Below are positions 21,418 through 33,290 of a stretch of DNA of 53,025 nucleotides, piece after piece (the first letter of the stretch is position 1; each line of letters begins with the position of its first letter). The notes below the pieces were generated by a model that had not been told where the DNA came from, made no database searches, and was given only the letters and a program-made list of their open reading frames with translations. Origin of the DNA: Psilocybe azurescens (lineage: Eukaryota; Basidiomycota; Agaricomycetes; Agaricales; Agrocybaceae); the NCBI GenBank assembly GCA_023853785.1, contig JAJIRX010000230.1, positions 1-53,025 of the forward strand, written 5' to 3'. A program made the position numbers and the translations under genes.

Positions 21418-21845
21418 GTAGTGCGGTGGTGGTGGTGGTGGTTACTGCTGGAGTAAATATTTGTCTAGACGCAAGGAGATAAAGAAAGAGAGACACGGAG
21501 AACACATAGAGGAGAGAGTGTGCAAGAAAGCGAAGACGAAGTAGTCGAACACACGGCAGACAACGGAGAGGCAGAGCGCAACAAGGTTTTCGTGTTCGCG
21601 AGAAGGTGATTGATTCAATAGCTCGATGAACATGAAACAAGAGTGAATGTAAAGAGATCTCGTCGCACTGGGAGGTATCGAATACGAGCCATAGCCATCA
21701 CTCCCACCATATACTCCTACTCTTACTCATTCCCTCCGCCAAAGTCACCACCGACCAGATGAATCGATGCCAGCGGTCCGAAGATGACTCAATTAACTGA
21801 GGATCTGGACAGAGCAGATGAACAAGCGGGAGATGCGTGAAAATA
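20277..21845. other. 1.57-kb stretch present only in copy A, carrying the Y1 first exon
   Basis: Copies B and C pass directly from the Y 5' region (AAAAATGAAAAATG..GCATATA) to the GACGACATAGA segment near 34,110 and 41,660. In copy A these two flanks are separated by about 1.57 kb. Because this stretch contains a coherent first-exon sequence of Y with a proper donor, loss from B and C is more likely than insertion in A. Its plus-strand ORFs (20,134-20,905) are low-complexity antisense readings. Confidence 0.5.
21670..21795. repeat. Partial duplication of the Y1 first-exon region
   Basis: About 120 bp repeats the sequence at 21,185-21,310 with changes: CGAGCCAT(C/A)GCCATCACTCCCACC, then an ACTCxTACTCxTATTCAT-like run, CCAAAGTCAC, GACCAGAT, and GCGGTCCGAAGA. 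Read on the minus strand it is a degenerate copy of the Tyr/Glu-rich EYEYSGGSDGDG segment. It lies between the Y1 start and the permease and is not in a continuing frame. Confidence 0.6.
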
Positions 21846-22220
21846 TGGAATGACGACATAGACGTGGGTATGCCATCATGAAATGTGAAAAGAGAGAAAG
21901 AGAGACAAGTGCATTCGTGGGGCGGTGGTGGTGGTGAAGAAGGAGAATGTTGTTTGGTAATGACGGAAGTGGCAAATAAAAAGAGGTTAGATTTCCCGCG
22001 GTTCAAACGTTCTCCTCGACGGTGCATGAAGAGCTTCTTCAGACGACTGTGCTTTTCCAGCCTCGCCATCCTGACATAACCCGACGAATCCGCCATCGCG
22101 TGTAGCCTTGTCCAATTTATCTAAAAACATCCCTTCAAGAAATAAACAACCGTTCAGTTTCTCTTGCTTGACCCTTTCCTCCCCTTCACTCCGTGTTCAA
22201 GGCGAGGGAGATCCTTTGTA
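21796..22220. promoter_or_regulatory. Region between Y1 and permease P1 (divergent)
   Basis: Y1 (minus) and P1 (plus) diverge from here. A minus-strand ORF at 22,096-21,880 (MADSSGYVRMARLEKHSRLKKLFMHRRGERLN..) has a partly similar counterpart in copy C (SGYVRTASLEKYSQPKKHF near 41,490), so a short coding exon may exist. A GGTGGTGGTGGTG run at 21,923-21,936 is simple sequence. No TATA or operator could be identified with confidence. Confidence 0.3.
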
Positions 22221-24259
22221 ATGTCTTTACCGGAGAACAACTGCCACGACAAGTCGGAGAGCGATATCATGTACATGCAGCCTGAGCGACAACATCGATT
22301 TCCGCGACGATGACAGCATCCCTGAATGTCGTCAGATCGGCCTGCTGTCTTTGCCATCTTCAACCGTATCATCGGTACTGGGTGCGTCGTTTTTGTGACC
22401 GTATTTTATTCTTGGTTACATCGCTAACTATTTTCTGCAGAGTATTCGCCATGCCTAGTTTTGTTCTGACGTTGAGCGGAAGTGTCGGGCTTTCATTGTA
22501 CGTCGTCCAAGTCACCTTTCCGTTAGAATCCCCTTCTTACCTTCTCTTCCAGATTTATATGGGTGATTGTCGCCGTCATCGCTGTTGCCGGAGTGCAAGT
22601 GTACATTGTCTGGGGCTCCGTAAGTCGCATTCCGCCTGAAATTCTGTTTGTTACGTTCTAAATATGTGCTTCAAAATAAGCTGTTCCCAAAAGCGGGGGC
22701 GAGAAGGACTACCTCGAGTACTTGTTCCGCAAACCCAAGTTCATCATCACACCCGTGTTCTCCGCCAACGTGGTCCTCTTGGGTACGTAGCACTCTTCCC
22801 CACCCCGTCCCAATCTAACTCTCATTCCCCGCAGCTTGGGCCGCCGGAACCTAACTTACATCCGGCAAATACATCCTCCTCGCCACTAACGTCGACCCAA
22901 CCCGCTAGACACTCCGCCTCGTCAGCTTTGCTCACATCACCTTTTGCTTCCTCTTCTACGCCACCGTACTCAAATGCGGGCTCCACCTCCAGACTTCCTA
23001 GGCATTTTCAAGACCTTGGTTCTGGTGTTCATTATCATCACAGGCTTTGTGGCGTTGAGCGGGAGGGCGAAGATTGAGAAGCCCAATAATTTTACGAATG
23101 CGTTTGAGGGCACTACGGCGGGTGCGAGCTCGTTCTATTTGAACTTGTATAATGTGCGTTTTTTCTGTTTTGTGTCTTCTAACACGTCTGACGTGAATGT
23201 GCGACATACATACAGGTGATCTGGTTATACATCGGCTTCAGCAAGTCAGCTACGCGATTGTCGAAGTGAAGAACCCGCAGCGCGTCATGCGCATTGCGGG
23301 CCCGCTCGCTATCGGCGTCGTCACCATCCTCTACGTCCTCGCGAATGTCGCGTACTTCGCCGGCGCGACCAAGGAGGAAGTTACCACCTCTGGCCGGCTC
23401 GTCGCTGCGCTGCTGTTTAAGAATGTGTATATCGAGAAGGCGCAACGGGCCTTGTCAGTGTTTGTGGCACTGTCGGCGTTGGGGAATGTATTGAGTGTGG
23501 TATGTAACTTTTCTTGGATGCGATGTGGGATTGCTTTTTAACCGCTGTTTTTTGAAAATATAGTCGTTCTCGCAAGGTCATGTTAACCAAGAACTTGGCC
23601 GTGAGGGCATCCTCCCCTTCAACGGATTCTGGGGCTCCAATAAGCCGTTCAACGCCCCTCTCGCAGGTCTTGCTCTCCGTACGTCCCACCCTACCCATTC
23701 TCTCGCCCACCGTATGCTAGATGCTAACGATATCAAACAGACAGGCTGATCTGCATTATCGTCATCTTCGCCCTTCCCCCGGGCGATGCATACGACTTTG
23801 CACTCAACGTCGTACGTACCCTCTCCCTCCCTCCCCTACTCCCTTACTCACTCTTACCTTCCGCTCTCCACTCCCTGATCTCATAACCGCTCTCCGTAAT
23901 AAATGCGGCTATCTCATTCAGGCTCATCTACCTTGCATTCCGCCCCTACCCCGACTGGCCTTTAAGCTCCCTGCCCTCCCTAATCGCACCGATTTTCTTC
24001 GGCGGTATGAACGTCTTCCTCTTCATCGTTCCCTTACTCCAGCCCCCCTGCGATAGCCGAACCGTACGTGTCGCTCCCGTACTGGACACACGCGGTGGCG
24101 GGCTGGGCGGTGTTCGGGCTGGGACTGCTGTATTATGTCGTGTGGGCCAAGGTCGCGCCGTGGGTGGGTGGATATAGCCTTGTGGGGGTTGAGGAGGTGG
24201 GCAAGGATGGCCTGAGGTGGCATGTATTTAGGACGGTGGAGAAGGATAAGGGCGCATGA
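22221..24259 (+). pseudogene. P1: Mup1-like (LAT-family) amino-acid permease, decayed
   Basis: Possible start MSLPENNCHDKSESD at 22,221. Exon pieces in order: NIDFRDDDSIPE.RQIGLL, FNRIIGTG, FAMPSFVLTLSGSVGLSL, FIWVIVAVIAVAGVQVYIVWGS (to 22,619), AVPKSGGEKDYLEYLFRKPKFIITPVFSANVVLLG, ILLATNVDPTR, KIEKPNNFTNAFEGTTAGASSFYLNLYN, VEVKNPQRVMRIAGPLAIGVVTILYVLANVAYFAGATKEEV..ALLFKNVY (23,200-23,500), GREGILPFNGFWGSNKPFNAPLAGLAL, LICIIVIFALPPGDAYDFALNV, and the C-terminal spans to the stop at 24,259. These match high-affinity methionine permease-type transporters (proton-coupled, plasma membrane, about 12 spans). Breaks: frameshifts near 22,310-22,370; TAA and TAG after WAAGT and VDPTR; a shift at GFSK; ISTAA near 23,885; a changed 3' splice site (CCCTG for CCCAG). 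Not functional. Confidence 0.85.
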
Positions 24260-24770
24260 GCAGGAGGTTGGGTTGAGATGAAGATTTTTGCGGTCCGACA
24301 GGGGGCCGGGGGAGATGAGGAGAGGAGAGGAGAGGAAGACACGACGGAAAGAGGACAATAAATGTATTTGGTTCTCGTTTTACGGGGAATGCTTTTCACA
24401 ACACTACATCGACGGCGCCGGCGGCGATTGCTTGATTTTATGCTAATTTTGAGACATACCCACTCGCCACCTGCCATCCACCCATCACTACCACCACGTC
24501 ACTATTATCATCGCATCATTTGACGCAAAATATATTATTCGTTTCGTTTCGTTTCGTTTCGCCAGGGCACGGGCACGGGCTAGGGCGTCAGATGTTGCCC
24601 TCCTTTTATTGTACTTGTACGGTCTTCCTTGTTTTTTGTCTTGCTCTTCATTCTTTCATTTTGTTTTGGATTGAGTGTATATTATACATACCTTTTCGAT
24701 TGAATATTCAATAATTTGATGTTTCTCTTCTTGATTGATTTGTCTGATTTGTTGGGTGATTGTTTAACAT
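24260..24770. other. Permease 3' flank, duplicated three more times
   Basis: Contains GAAATGCTTTTCACA.., a CGTTT pentamer run at 24,538-24,560, GGGCACGGGCTAGGGCG, and a TTGAATATTCAATAATTTGATG palindrome-like word. The same sequence follows P2b (37,320-37,800) and, inverted, precedes P2a (34,990-35,637) and P3 (38,940-39,456). Homology to the permease flank stops near 24,770, which marks the junction with the NLR2 segment. Confidence 0.75.
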
Positions 24771-25222
24771 TCTCCTTCACCACCACCACAGGAATGACTC
24801 AGAAACACTGTAACAATAGAGAACAAAATGAAAGAATTAAGGTAAAACCACCTGATGCCATTTTTGTTATGGTCTGGAATCCAAAAACAGGATCAGAAAT
24901 ACATACTCTGATCCTTTCTATTTAACAAAGTCTGCTTGTTAGAGACTAAAATAAGAAAAAACTCAATATGAGATTTTGTGAAAAAGTGGGCCTGCATGAA
25001 CCTGCTAATGTTTGCTGTTTGTTTTATAAATTGTGTGTGTGCCCAGAGTCACCAAACTAATGATAACTTGGACAAAAAACAGAGACCATAATATTGAAAT
25101 ATATATATATATATAAAGACTACTGAAGATGTATACCAGATACAAAAAACATAACAAAGAGCACAAGCTCCACAACATATACAAATGTTGATACTAATCA
25201 ACTATCTTTAAATTGTGGTGTT
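24771..25222. other. 3' flank of NLR2
   Basis: No gene seen. A TA dinucleotide run lies at 25,098-25,116. The part from 25,020 resembles the flank of NLR1, including GTAAATTGTGTGTG and the sequence directly after the stop. Confidence 0.5.
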
Positions 25223-28200
25223 TTAAGCAGTATAACATTTTTGCCATGAAGATCCTAAAGGACTATTCTCAAAAGATACTTTAATAGAGCCATATCGAGA
25301 TATAACCAGACTACTATTTGGATAATAAAGGCCAGAATACTTGGTGGGTGGAATCCACATAAGCTGATTGGAGGTGGAAATGATCCAGCCTTTAGAATTC
25401 ATAGACCACACAATTTTTGGCTTTCTAGTATTCCATACTCTCATTGATTCATCCCAAGATCCAGACACAATGTAATAGCCATCTGGTGAAAATGCAACTG
25501 AACTGACCTCGGCAGTGTGGCCTTGCAAGTTGTATAGCTGTTCACCTGACTTTGCATCCCACACTCGCACTGACTTGTCCCAAGATCCGGATACAATGTA
25601 ATTGCTATCAGGTGAAAATGCAACTGAAGCAACACAGTCAGTGTGACCTTGCAAGTTATAAAGCTGTTCACCTGATTTTGCATTCCACACCTGCACTGAC
25701 TTGTTCCAAGATCCAGACACAATGTAGTTGCCATCTGGTGAAAATGCAACTGAAGCAATCCAATCTGTGTGGCCTTGCAAGTTGTATAGTTGATCACCTG
25801 ATCTTGTATCCCACACCCGCACTGACTCATCCCACGATCCAGATGCAATGTAATTGCTATCAGATGAAAATGCAACTGAAGTGACCAAATCTGTGTGGCC
25901 TTGCAAGTCATATAGCTTTTCACCTGACTTTGCATTCCACACCTGCACTGACTTGTCCTTAGATCCAGACACAATGTAGTTGTTATCTGGTGAAAATGCA
26001 ACTGAAGTGACATCACTACTGTGGCCTTGCAAGTTGTATAGCCGTTCACCTGACTTTGTATTCCATATACACACAGACATATCACATGATGCAGACACAA
26101 TATAATTGTTATCTGGTGAAAATGCAACTGAATTGATCCCAGCTATGTGGCCTTGCAAATTATATAGCTGTTCACCTGACTTTGCATCCCACACCTGCAC
26201 TAATTTATTCCAAGATCCAGATACAATGTAGTTGTTATCTGGTGAAAATGCAATTGAAGTGACCCCAGCTATGTGGTCTTGCAACTTGTTTGGTAGTTCA
26301 CCTGACTTTGCATTCCACACCTGTACTGACTTGTCCCAGGACCCAGACACAATGTAATTTCCATCAGGTGAAAATTCAACAGAATTGACCCCAGCAGTGT
26401 GGCCTTGCAAGTTGTATAGCTGATCACCTGATCTTGCATCCCATACTCGCACTGACCTGTCTGAAGATCCAGATACAATATAGTTGCCATTAGGTGAAAA
26501 TGCAGCTGAATTGATCCGAGCAGTGTGGCCTTGCAAATTGTGTAGCTGTTTACCTGACTTTGCATTCCACACTCGCACTGACTTGTCCCAAGATCCAGAC
26601 ACAATGTAGTTTCCATCAAGTGAAAATGCAACAGAATTGACTGAGTCAGTGTGGCCTTGCAATTTGTGTAGCTGTTCACCTGATTTTGCATCCCACACTT
26701 GCACTGACTTGTCCCAAGATCCAGACACAATGTAATTTCCATCAGGTGAAAATTCAACAGAATTGACCCCAGCAGTGTGGCCTTGCAAGTTGTATAGCTG
26801 ATCACCTGATCTTGCATTCCACACTCGCACTGACATGTCTTGAGATCCAGACACAATGTAATTGCCATTAGGTGAAAATGCAACTATATTGACACAGTGG
26901 GTGTGGCCTTGCAAGTTATATAGCTGTTCACCTGATTTTGCATTCCACACCAGCACTGACTTGTCCCAAGATCCAGACACAATATGACTGCCATCAGGTG
27001 AAAATGCAACTGAAGTGACTGAGTCAGTGTGGCCTTGCAACTTGTGTAGCTGTTCACCTGACTTTACATCCCATACCTGCACCAACCTGTCCAAAGATCC
27101 AGACACAATATAGTTGCTATCTGGTGAAAATGCAACTGAATAGACTGCAGCAGTGTGGCCTTGCAAATTGTATAGCTGTTCACCTGACTTTGCATCCCAG
27201 ACCTGCACTGACTTATCTTCAGACCCATATGTTATGTAGTTGCCATTTTTGGACAGTGCCACACATGTTATACCAAATGTAGTGGTTATTGTTAATAGTG
27301 GACTTGTGAACTGGCCCATAGGATATGACACTATTGGTATTAACATGAACTGTGATTTCCAATGTTTCCAAACAAAAGAATCTTGGTTCCATGTTGCTAA
27401 TACTGAAAGATATAAGTGTGGTGTTGATTTTGCTGCTTGGCTACCTGCAAAAATGTTGTGAACTGTGCAGCATTGTTCAAATATGCCATTATGTCTGGGT
27501 GTTGGTTTTCCTAAAACTATTTTCAGATTTATTTGTTTTTGCTTGAAGTATGTTTCTCACCTTTTCCAACCAATTTTCTGCATTTTTTAACAAAGAGGAA
27601 CACTCAACCCTGGCTCCAATAAGGTTCATGGCCTCAATCCAGAATAGCAGTTTGTTGCACATAAACTTCTCTAAGCAGATTACTAAGTCATGTACAATTT
27701 TAGTTGTTCCTTTAGCTTGTACAAGATGTTTAGCCCAATTCCATGATGCATATTGTAGCTTTAGTGGAATATTATTTTCCAAACGAGTATGAAGATCAGC
27801 TACCTCTGAATCAAACTGATAAGATGATTCCAGTTTGCATATGTTGAAACACAAAACTTCCATAATAGAAAAGCATTGATGGGCTAAAAATGTGTGGTGT
27901 GTAGATGGGTTGCAAAATACATTAATCTTGATCTCTTCACTTGGTTGGCCATTTGGGGTGATATAGAATTTGAGCATTGCTCAATTTTGATCAAAGATAA
28001 AGTCACGAAAAGAAGTATGGTACCAATAGACACAGTGATTATCTGTGGAGAGATAAAGGACTGCATATAATGTTTTAATGACTTTTTGCACTGTATCACC
28101 CTGTGCATTGCTGAGTGCAGCTATAACAGACATATCAACTCTGCTTTCTGCACACAGCACAGTATGAAGGATCTGCAAATTCTCTGCACGAACATGCTCA

Positions 28201-30235
28201 TTCCAAAAGCAACTTTCAGAACATTTTCATATAGCTCATCTAGAGGTAATTTGTCACCCGCTTGAATTGTTTTTGGCCATTCACTCAAAAGCTTCTGCAA
28301 TTGCTCATCCTTCTGAGAGGTTGAGAAAGGTTCAAGAAATCTCACAACAGTTGCAGCATAAATAAAAAATCCACTTGCTTGATCAGCTAGTTTTTCACAA
28401 AAACACTTTTTAAACCAGGTAATGCTTTGCAGAGATATTTCCTAATGTCTTCTTGAACATTGGAAACATTAACCTCATGGAGCTTGTAAACAGCATTTTC
28501 AGGTAACTCCTTGAACAATTCAACAAGTTCAGGCTCAGGCCGACTTGTCACAAGAAACTTTATCCCCTTCAGCTTACCTGACTGAACAACACGAAGAAGT
28601 TCCTTCAGAAAGTCTGTTCCACGGTCATTCTCATCAAGAGCATCAATAACAACTACAGGGACTGGAAGGCCAACTCGATGAGTAATAGAAGCCTGCCATG
28701 GCTCTGCAAACAGCTCATCCATCTGACGCCGCAAGATGGCATTTACAATCTTTGAGTTTGTCTCCAGGACACATAGAACTTCAGCTGCAAACGAGGAGAA
28801 GAGTTCAGCAAGGTCCCGGCACAATGTGGGGATAAGAAGCTTCGAGTGCTTGCTATCAAGCTGCTGGGAACAGAAGAAAGACGAAAATGGAACACCATCC
28901 TTTTCTAACTGCTCGCAGATAGTATAGGCGATTGTGGTTTTCCCCAACCCTCCCAATCCGGTAAGCCAATATACAGGTGGGGCTTTTGCGGGGTCGGTCT
29001 CCTTGGCCCACTCCATAATCTGGTTAATGATGTCAACGCGTGTGCCCTTAGTGCATGGGCCACGCGAGACTTTGTCGAAATTGATAGCAGCGTCGAAAGC
29101 GGCGTCGTCAGAAAGAGGCAGCTTCTCAAAAACTACATGCTATAAACGCATTGATACAATACCATCCTTGACTATGAACGAGATATGACATACCGTGAGG
29201 ATATGGCGCGTGTTCCGTTCCACCTGTAAACCGAGATCAACCTAAAGAGGAATTTATTAAATATATTTATATGACGTAGTATAAATTGCATACCTGGAGT
29301 CGATTCAATGCATTACTGATGGCCTGGTACGATGAAATAAGCTTTCCGGCGTCGTCGCTGCTTGTAGCAATTCTGGAAAGCAGTCCTGGTTCTTGCATGG
29401 TCTCAATCTTCTCAATCTCCTTACCCAGTGATCTGTGGGTTCGTGTATCAGCGATTACGCTTTGGAAAGTATTGAGGATTGAGTGTACCGGGTAAGTCTT
29501 TCTACCATCTGCTCCAACGGCTTGTGGTCCTTGAATTCACTAACTCTGGCCGCAATCACCGACATCAATTGGTCGATGGTATCCAGGACCTGTGTCATCT
29601 CATCGTAGTTGCTAGACGTTTTCTATCCATGAAATAAGCGTAATGTCGCTTTTGGTAATGATACGTCGCGCACCTGATATGTATCAACGCACGCAATGAA
29701 ACAACCAACAGCCGCTTTCAGGGGAGGGAAGGCGTCTGAGGACTCCTTAAGAACTTTGAGCAACACATAAGCGCCCTTCAGGGTAGTCTTGACGTGTTCC
29801 TTAGCTTAAGCAAGAGTTGAGTGGTAGCGTAGAGATCTTAAGTCACGGATTTACCTTTATCAGACAGGAATGGGCCACTGCCAAAAGAGTGTGCACCAGT
29901 TTTTGAGGTGGCAGGAGCTATGGGAGTAGGGACTTGTGCTGATGCGGGAGGGGCAGCAGAGGTCAGAGGGACCGCTGAAGTGTGTGAAGCTACCGAGATC
30001 GATGAGAGAGTCGACTGGGTGACCACATTTTGACCCGAAAGATGAGGTGACGTTGTCAAAATCGGTGTAGATGACCCAGAAGTCGATCCTCCAGCGCTTT
30101 GCGTTGTTACTTGTGCATTTCCTGGAAAAGGTAAGCCACTTCGTGGGGATCCTATGCGATTGAGAACTTTGCCGCGCAATTTGGCTGGTAATTTGGCTGC
30201 TTTCGAGCGCCAACTGTTCTTTTCTCATCAGGCAT
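25223..30235 (-). pseudogene. NLR2: NACHT-WD40 STAND receptor with intact 15-repeat WD40 ORF but broken front
   Basis: Inferred exons: 30,235-29,855 (MPDEKR.., Pro/Ala leader), 29,804-29,674 (AKEHVKTTLKGAYVLLKVLKESSDAFPPLKAAVG), 29,622-29,294, 29,241-29,194, 29,139-27,561 and 27,510-25,223. The intron-3 donor is normal GT. NACHT: YWLTGLGGLGKTTIAY (Walker A), VVVIDALDEND (Walker B), TSRPEPELVELF. Lesions: a 1-nt loss just after the ATG; a 1-nt loss in exon 3 after RLTRY; a 4-nt deletion near 28,395 (LKSVFVKN then stop); a T-run shortening at 28,205-28,208; and the shift at 27,449-27,453 shared by all copies. From 27,346 to 25,223 a single 707-codon frame is open through the WD40 array and the natural C-tail FENSPLGSSWQKCYTA. 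It is unusual that the longest part is the cleanest. Confidence 0.85.
25425..27285 (-). repeat. WD40 array of NLR2, fifteen 126-bp repeats, fully open
   Basis: Fifteen 42-codon units, consensus [40 protein letters not shown]. Units 4-5 and 7-8 form a duplicated pair ([26 protein letters not shown]), so blocks of two to three units have been copied together. The array is more Gln/Arg-rich (VQVW, VRVW) than the VCVW arrays of NLR1 and NLR3. With 15 units it could make two seven-bladed propellers. Differences cluster at the SxDxS and GHxxx positions. Confidence 0.92.
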
Positions 30236-33200
30236 GTCGTGGTCTGGTAGGAAGCGGTGGTAACGATAATCGGGCGCGTGAGAGGCTTTCGCACACGTGT
30301 TATTGTTGAAGATAAAAATATTTTGGCAAGGCGGTGCTCTTCCGCCGTTATCACTGGCGTTGTGTATTAAAGACCTACAGAGTTGCGACATTCCCAACTA
30401 CAAGGCAGGTCGTAATTAATTCACCAGAGACCATTCGTCAGTCAAATTATGTCAAGGCCACTCCACCGTGCTATGTTTTTGCTAAACGATTTGTAGTACC
30501 ACTGGAACTTTCACATCTGATGGGTGCCAGATGTAGAGTCGATCATTCAAGCTTAGCATCGACGGTCTGTTGGTACTTCTTACTTTATCTATGGAGGGAC
30601 TGATGTGTAAATTAGCGCCCGTGCGATTATTCTCAGAGTTCCAACGGCGTTCAGCCCTGATCAGTCGTGATACATCGACGTGAACTGGGGATGTAAGAGT
30701 CAAATTACTGACAGCCACAACATCCGTACAGCGAATACGGTGCTTCCGACTTACGAAGGAAGAAAGCAACTCGAATAGAGAAAAATAGATTGCGCATCTC
30801 ATGAAGCTTTGCACCAAACTGGTAATGACGTTACATTCACATGAAGAAACGTAGGCGCATACGTGGCGCAGCCTATACTGTTCAATTCATGTTTAGGGTC
30901 TGGTGTCCAAAACTCGAGGTATAAACGCGTTACAGATGAACAATAAACGAGAACAAGAAAACACCTGTGCGATGAAAACCGACAACCAACAGGACGCGCC
31001 TACAAGATGCTTTTTAAACAAATAGAAAATCAAATCAACGGATACCTGGTGGTCAATGGAAAGTACGAATAACGACCTATCAAGTAGCATTTGAACTCAC
31101 AGATCAAACATGGAAGACCAAATTTCCAGTTGCAGCATAGATTGGGAGTTGAATGAGAGGCGATAGAGGATGTCGATAGGGATTTGTAGGCGTCAATACA
31201 TTCACAACTATCGCAAATTAATCACATGCTGTGGACCGGCCAATATGATGGATTAGAGAGAGCACACCAGGTAATGAGTGATAAGAGTCTTCTCATTGCT
31301 CCCTGGAACGAATTGTCGGAATGGAACCTTTCTTAGACAATAAAGTTTCTTTATCAATGGGACAGGGTCCCGATTCTAAGAATATAAGGTAGAGAATGAG
31401 AGATGTATAAACGAGCATATAGCCAACGAGACTCAGACCGACAGTGTCACTCCGAATTACAAAAGATGAGAACATTGTTCAGCCATACCTACACTCCCGC
31501 CTCCACACTCTTTGACATTGTGAAAAGACGTGTGATATAGATATAACGTACCTTGTAGATAATAACCTGATGCCCTATACACCACAGCAGCCGTTCCCCT
31601 ACAGAAAATGCTGGAATGCTCTGCGGAATGGCCAGTAGAGTATCAGCTTGTTACAAACCAATTTGGTGGCTTTGGATCCATAATTTTGTTTCGCTGCCCT
31701 TTTTGGTGCTTGTGGCACTTTCTGACACATATTGGAGCCTATGGGAAACCCTTATCGTATTCCCGGGTCGTGGTAAGAAGAATATCAAGCAATATACGGT
31801 TGCAGATTCCTGCGATGTCCTACATATACTGCGTAAAGCCTGCATGCACTTCCTTGTGGACCTGAGTCAACAAAAAATTCCCGTTGGTGGTGTCTCCAGG
31901 CGGTAGAGGGGTAAGTGCGCGAGCTGTAATTATCGTTTGTGGGGATTGTTTCACGTTTCCTAGGGAGTCGATGGTCGTGCTCAGAGCTTGACTTAGAGGA
32001 CAGGTGTAAGCGTAATGTAGGTAGTAGTCAGCTTGTACTGGATATTGTGTCTGGAATGGGGGATACAATATTTTTTGAACGTTTTCTGCAGCTGTGATTC
32101 GGCCCTGGACAACGCGAAGTGTTTGGGCACCCGGCGCTGCTGACTGAGGTTTCAGAGAACCAAGAGGTCGCAGAGAAGTGAAGATAAGACTGCTGGACGC
32201 ATTTTCAAAGTAGTCTTGGATGGTACAGAGGATGATGAAGGACGCAAGGAAGTTGGAACGATGTAAAAGAGAAAGCAGGATTTGATGGCGATATGTTCAA
32301 GTTCCGCATTTCGCCGTAGTCTTATCTTATCTGCCTACTATTTGCCGTGTCAAACTTGCGTCAAACTCTTCCGGTCTCCCTTGAGTTTCCTCAACAATTC
32401 CACAGCAATTCCTCAATATTGCCTCACTCTATAAGAATAGAAGTTGTGAGCTTGTTCGGTGAATTATGTGCGCCCGTATACTCACAGTACCCATGCAATT
32501 TCAGTCGAATAGTCTTTGCTCGCCTTTTAGATTGATGTCCAACAGACGAAGATCTTCGAATGGGCCGTACTTTTTATAAAGCTGATTTCGTAAACAGTCA
32601 GACAATACCTTGTACAGTGGTTACTACAAATTTAATACAGAGAATAATATTGTCCATCATTACGACTTGTAAACAACATTTTGTTTGGGAGGTAGAGGGG
32701 AAAAGAAAAGGAAGAAAGGAGAATAACAACATGTCATGAAAACAGAAAGAAAGCTACACTGGGTTATATACATAACAGGTGATATCATATTAGGATCTCG
32801 AATCGAATACGAAGGACGGAATACTAATGAGCAAAGAGATCTGGATCTAAGTAAGAGCTTGTGGATTTCGAAAAGAAAAGGCGCGTCCCACTATTATTTT
32901 GCAAATATGCGTTCGGAAGAACAAGAGGAGAGAAGGGTGAGTAATGGAAACTTGGTGGAGATGGATGTTTATCGATGATGATTTAACAAGGGCTAGTTAG
33001 TTGAAGGTTTTCGGGAAATAGGGAAAGGGCCAGTAAGGAGTACTAGACAGGGTTCGAGCCATGATTAAACGAAGGAGATGGGGGTGATTATAACGAGTTG
33101 CAGATATATGAGTAAGGTGCAGCAAGGGTACTCGGAAAGACGGAAAGCACGATTAGGAAACCACAAGCATTGGCCCTTGAGACATGGTTGAATCGAATCA

Positions 33201-33290
33201 GCAAGAAAGAAAATCAAGAAAATCCAAATGAAAAACGTCAGGTTCAACAAGTCAAACCATGGAAGAAAAAGATAAATACTCACCATTTAG
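30236..33290. other. Spacer between NLR2 and Y2 (copy B of the conserved spacer)
   Basis: Colinear with 15,489-18,600 without the foldback element. It keeps the conserved ORF set: 30,817-30,482 minus (SFMRCAIYFSLFELLSSFVSRK.., STNRPSMLSLNDRLYIWHPSDV), 31,475-31,293 minus (SDTVGLSLVGYMLVYTSL), and gene X exon 31,660-31,906 plus (FLVLVALSDTYWSLWETLIVFP.., open here where copy A has TGA) with its intron (GTAAGTGCG..TTTCCTAG). A further minus-strand open stretch, 31,090-30,893, is rich in hydrophobic residues. None can be given a function. Confidence 0.5.
31616..32075 (+). CDS. Gene X, copy B: unknown protein with hydrophobic start and conserved intron
   Basis: From an ATG at 31,616 the frame reads through NFVSLPFLVLVALSDTYWSLWETLIVFPGRGKKNIKQYTVADSCDVLHILRKACMHFLVDLSQ to 31,906. 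A conserved intron (donor GTAAGTGCG near 31,910, acceptor TTTCCTAG near 31,962) leads to SRWSCSELDLEDRCKRN in the next exon. This is the best-preserved of the three copies, but the splice junction frame is disturbed by small differences (QQKIPVGGVSRR just before the donor). No family recognised; possibly a small membrane-anchored protein. Confidence 0.35.

Noticed and set aside
26269..26883. Long alternative-frame ORFs inside WD40 arrays (for example 204 codons here, 228 codons at 25,441-26,127, 208 codons at 49,078-49,704)
   Set aside because: They read LHFHLMATTLCLDL-type periodic text with a 42-residue period, produced by the WD40 repeat in another frame; the WD40 frame is the recognisable one.
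25425..27285. CRISPR-like regular repeats
   Set aside because: The 126-bp periodicity is protein-coding WD40; no short repeat/unique spacer alternation, and the genome is fungal.
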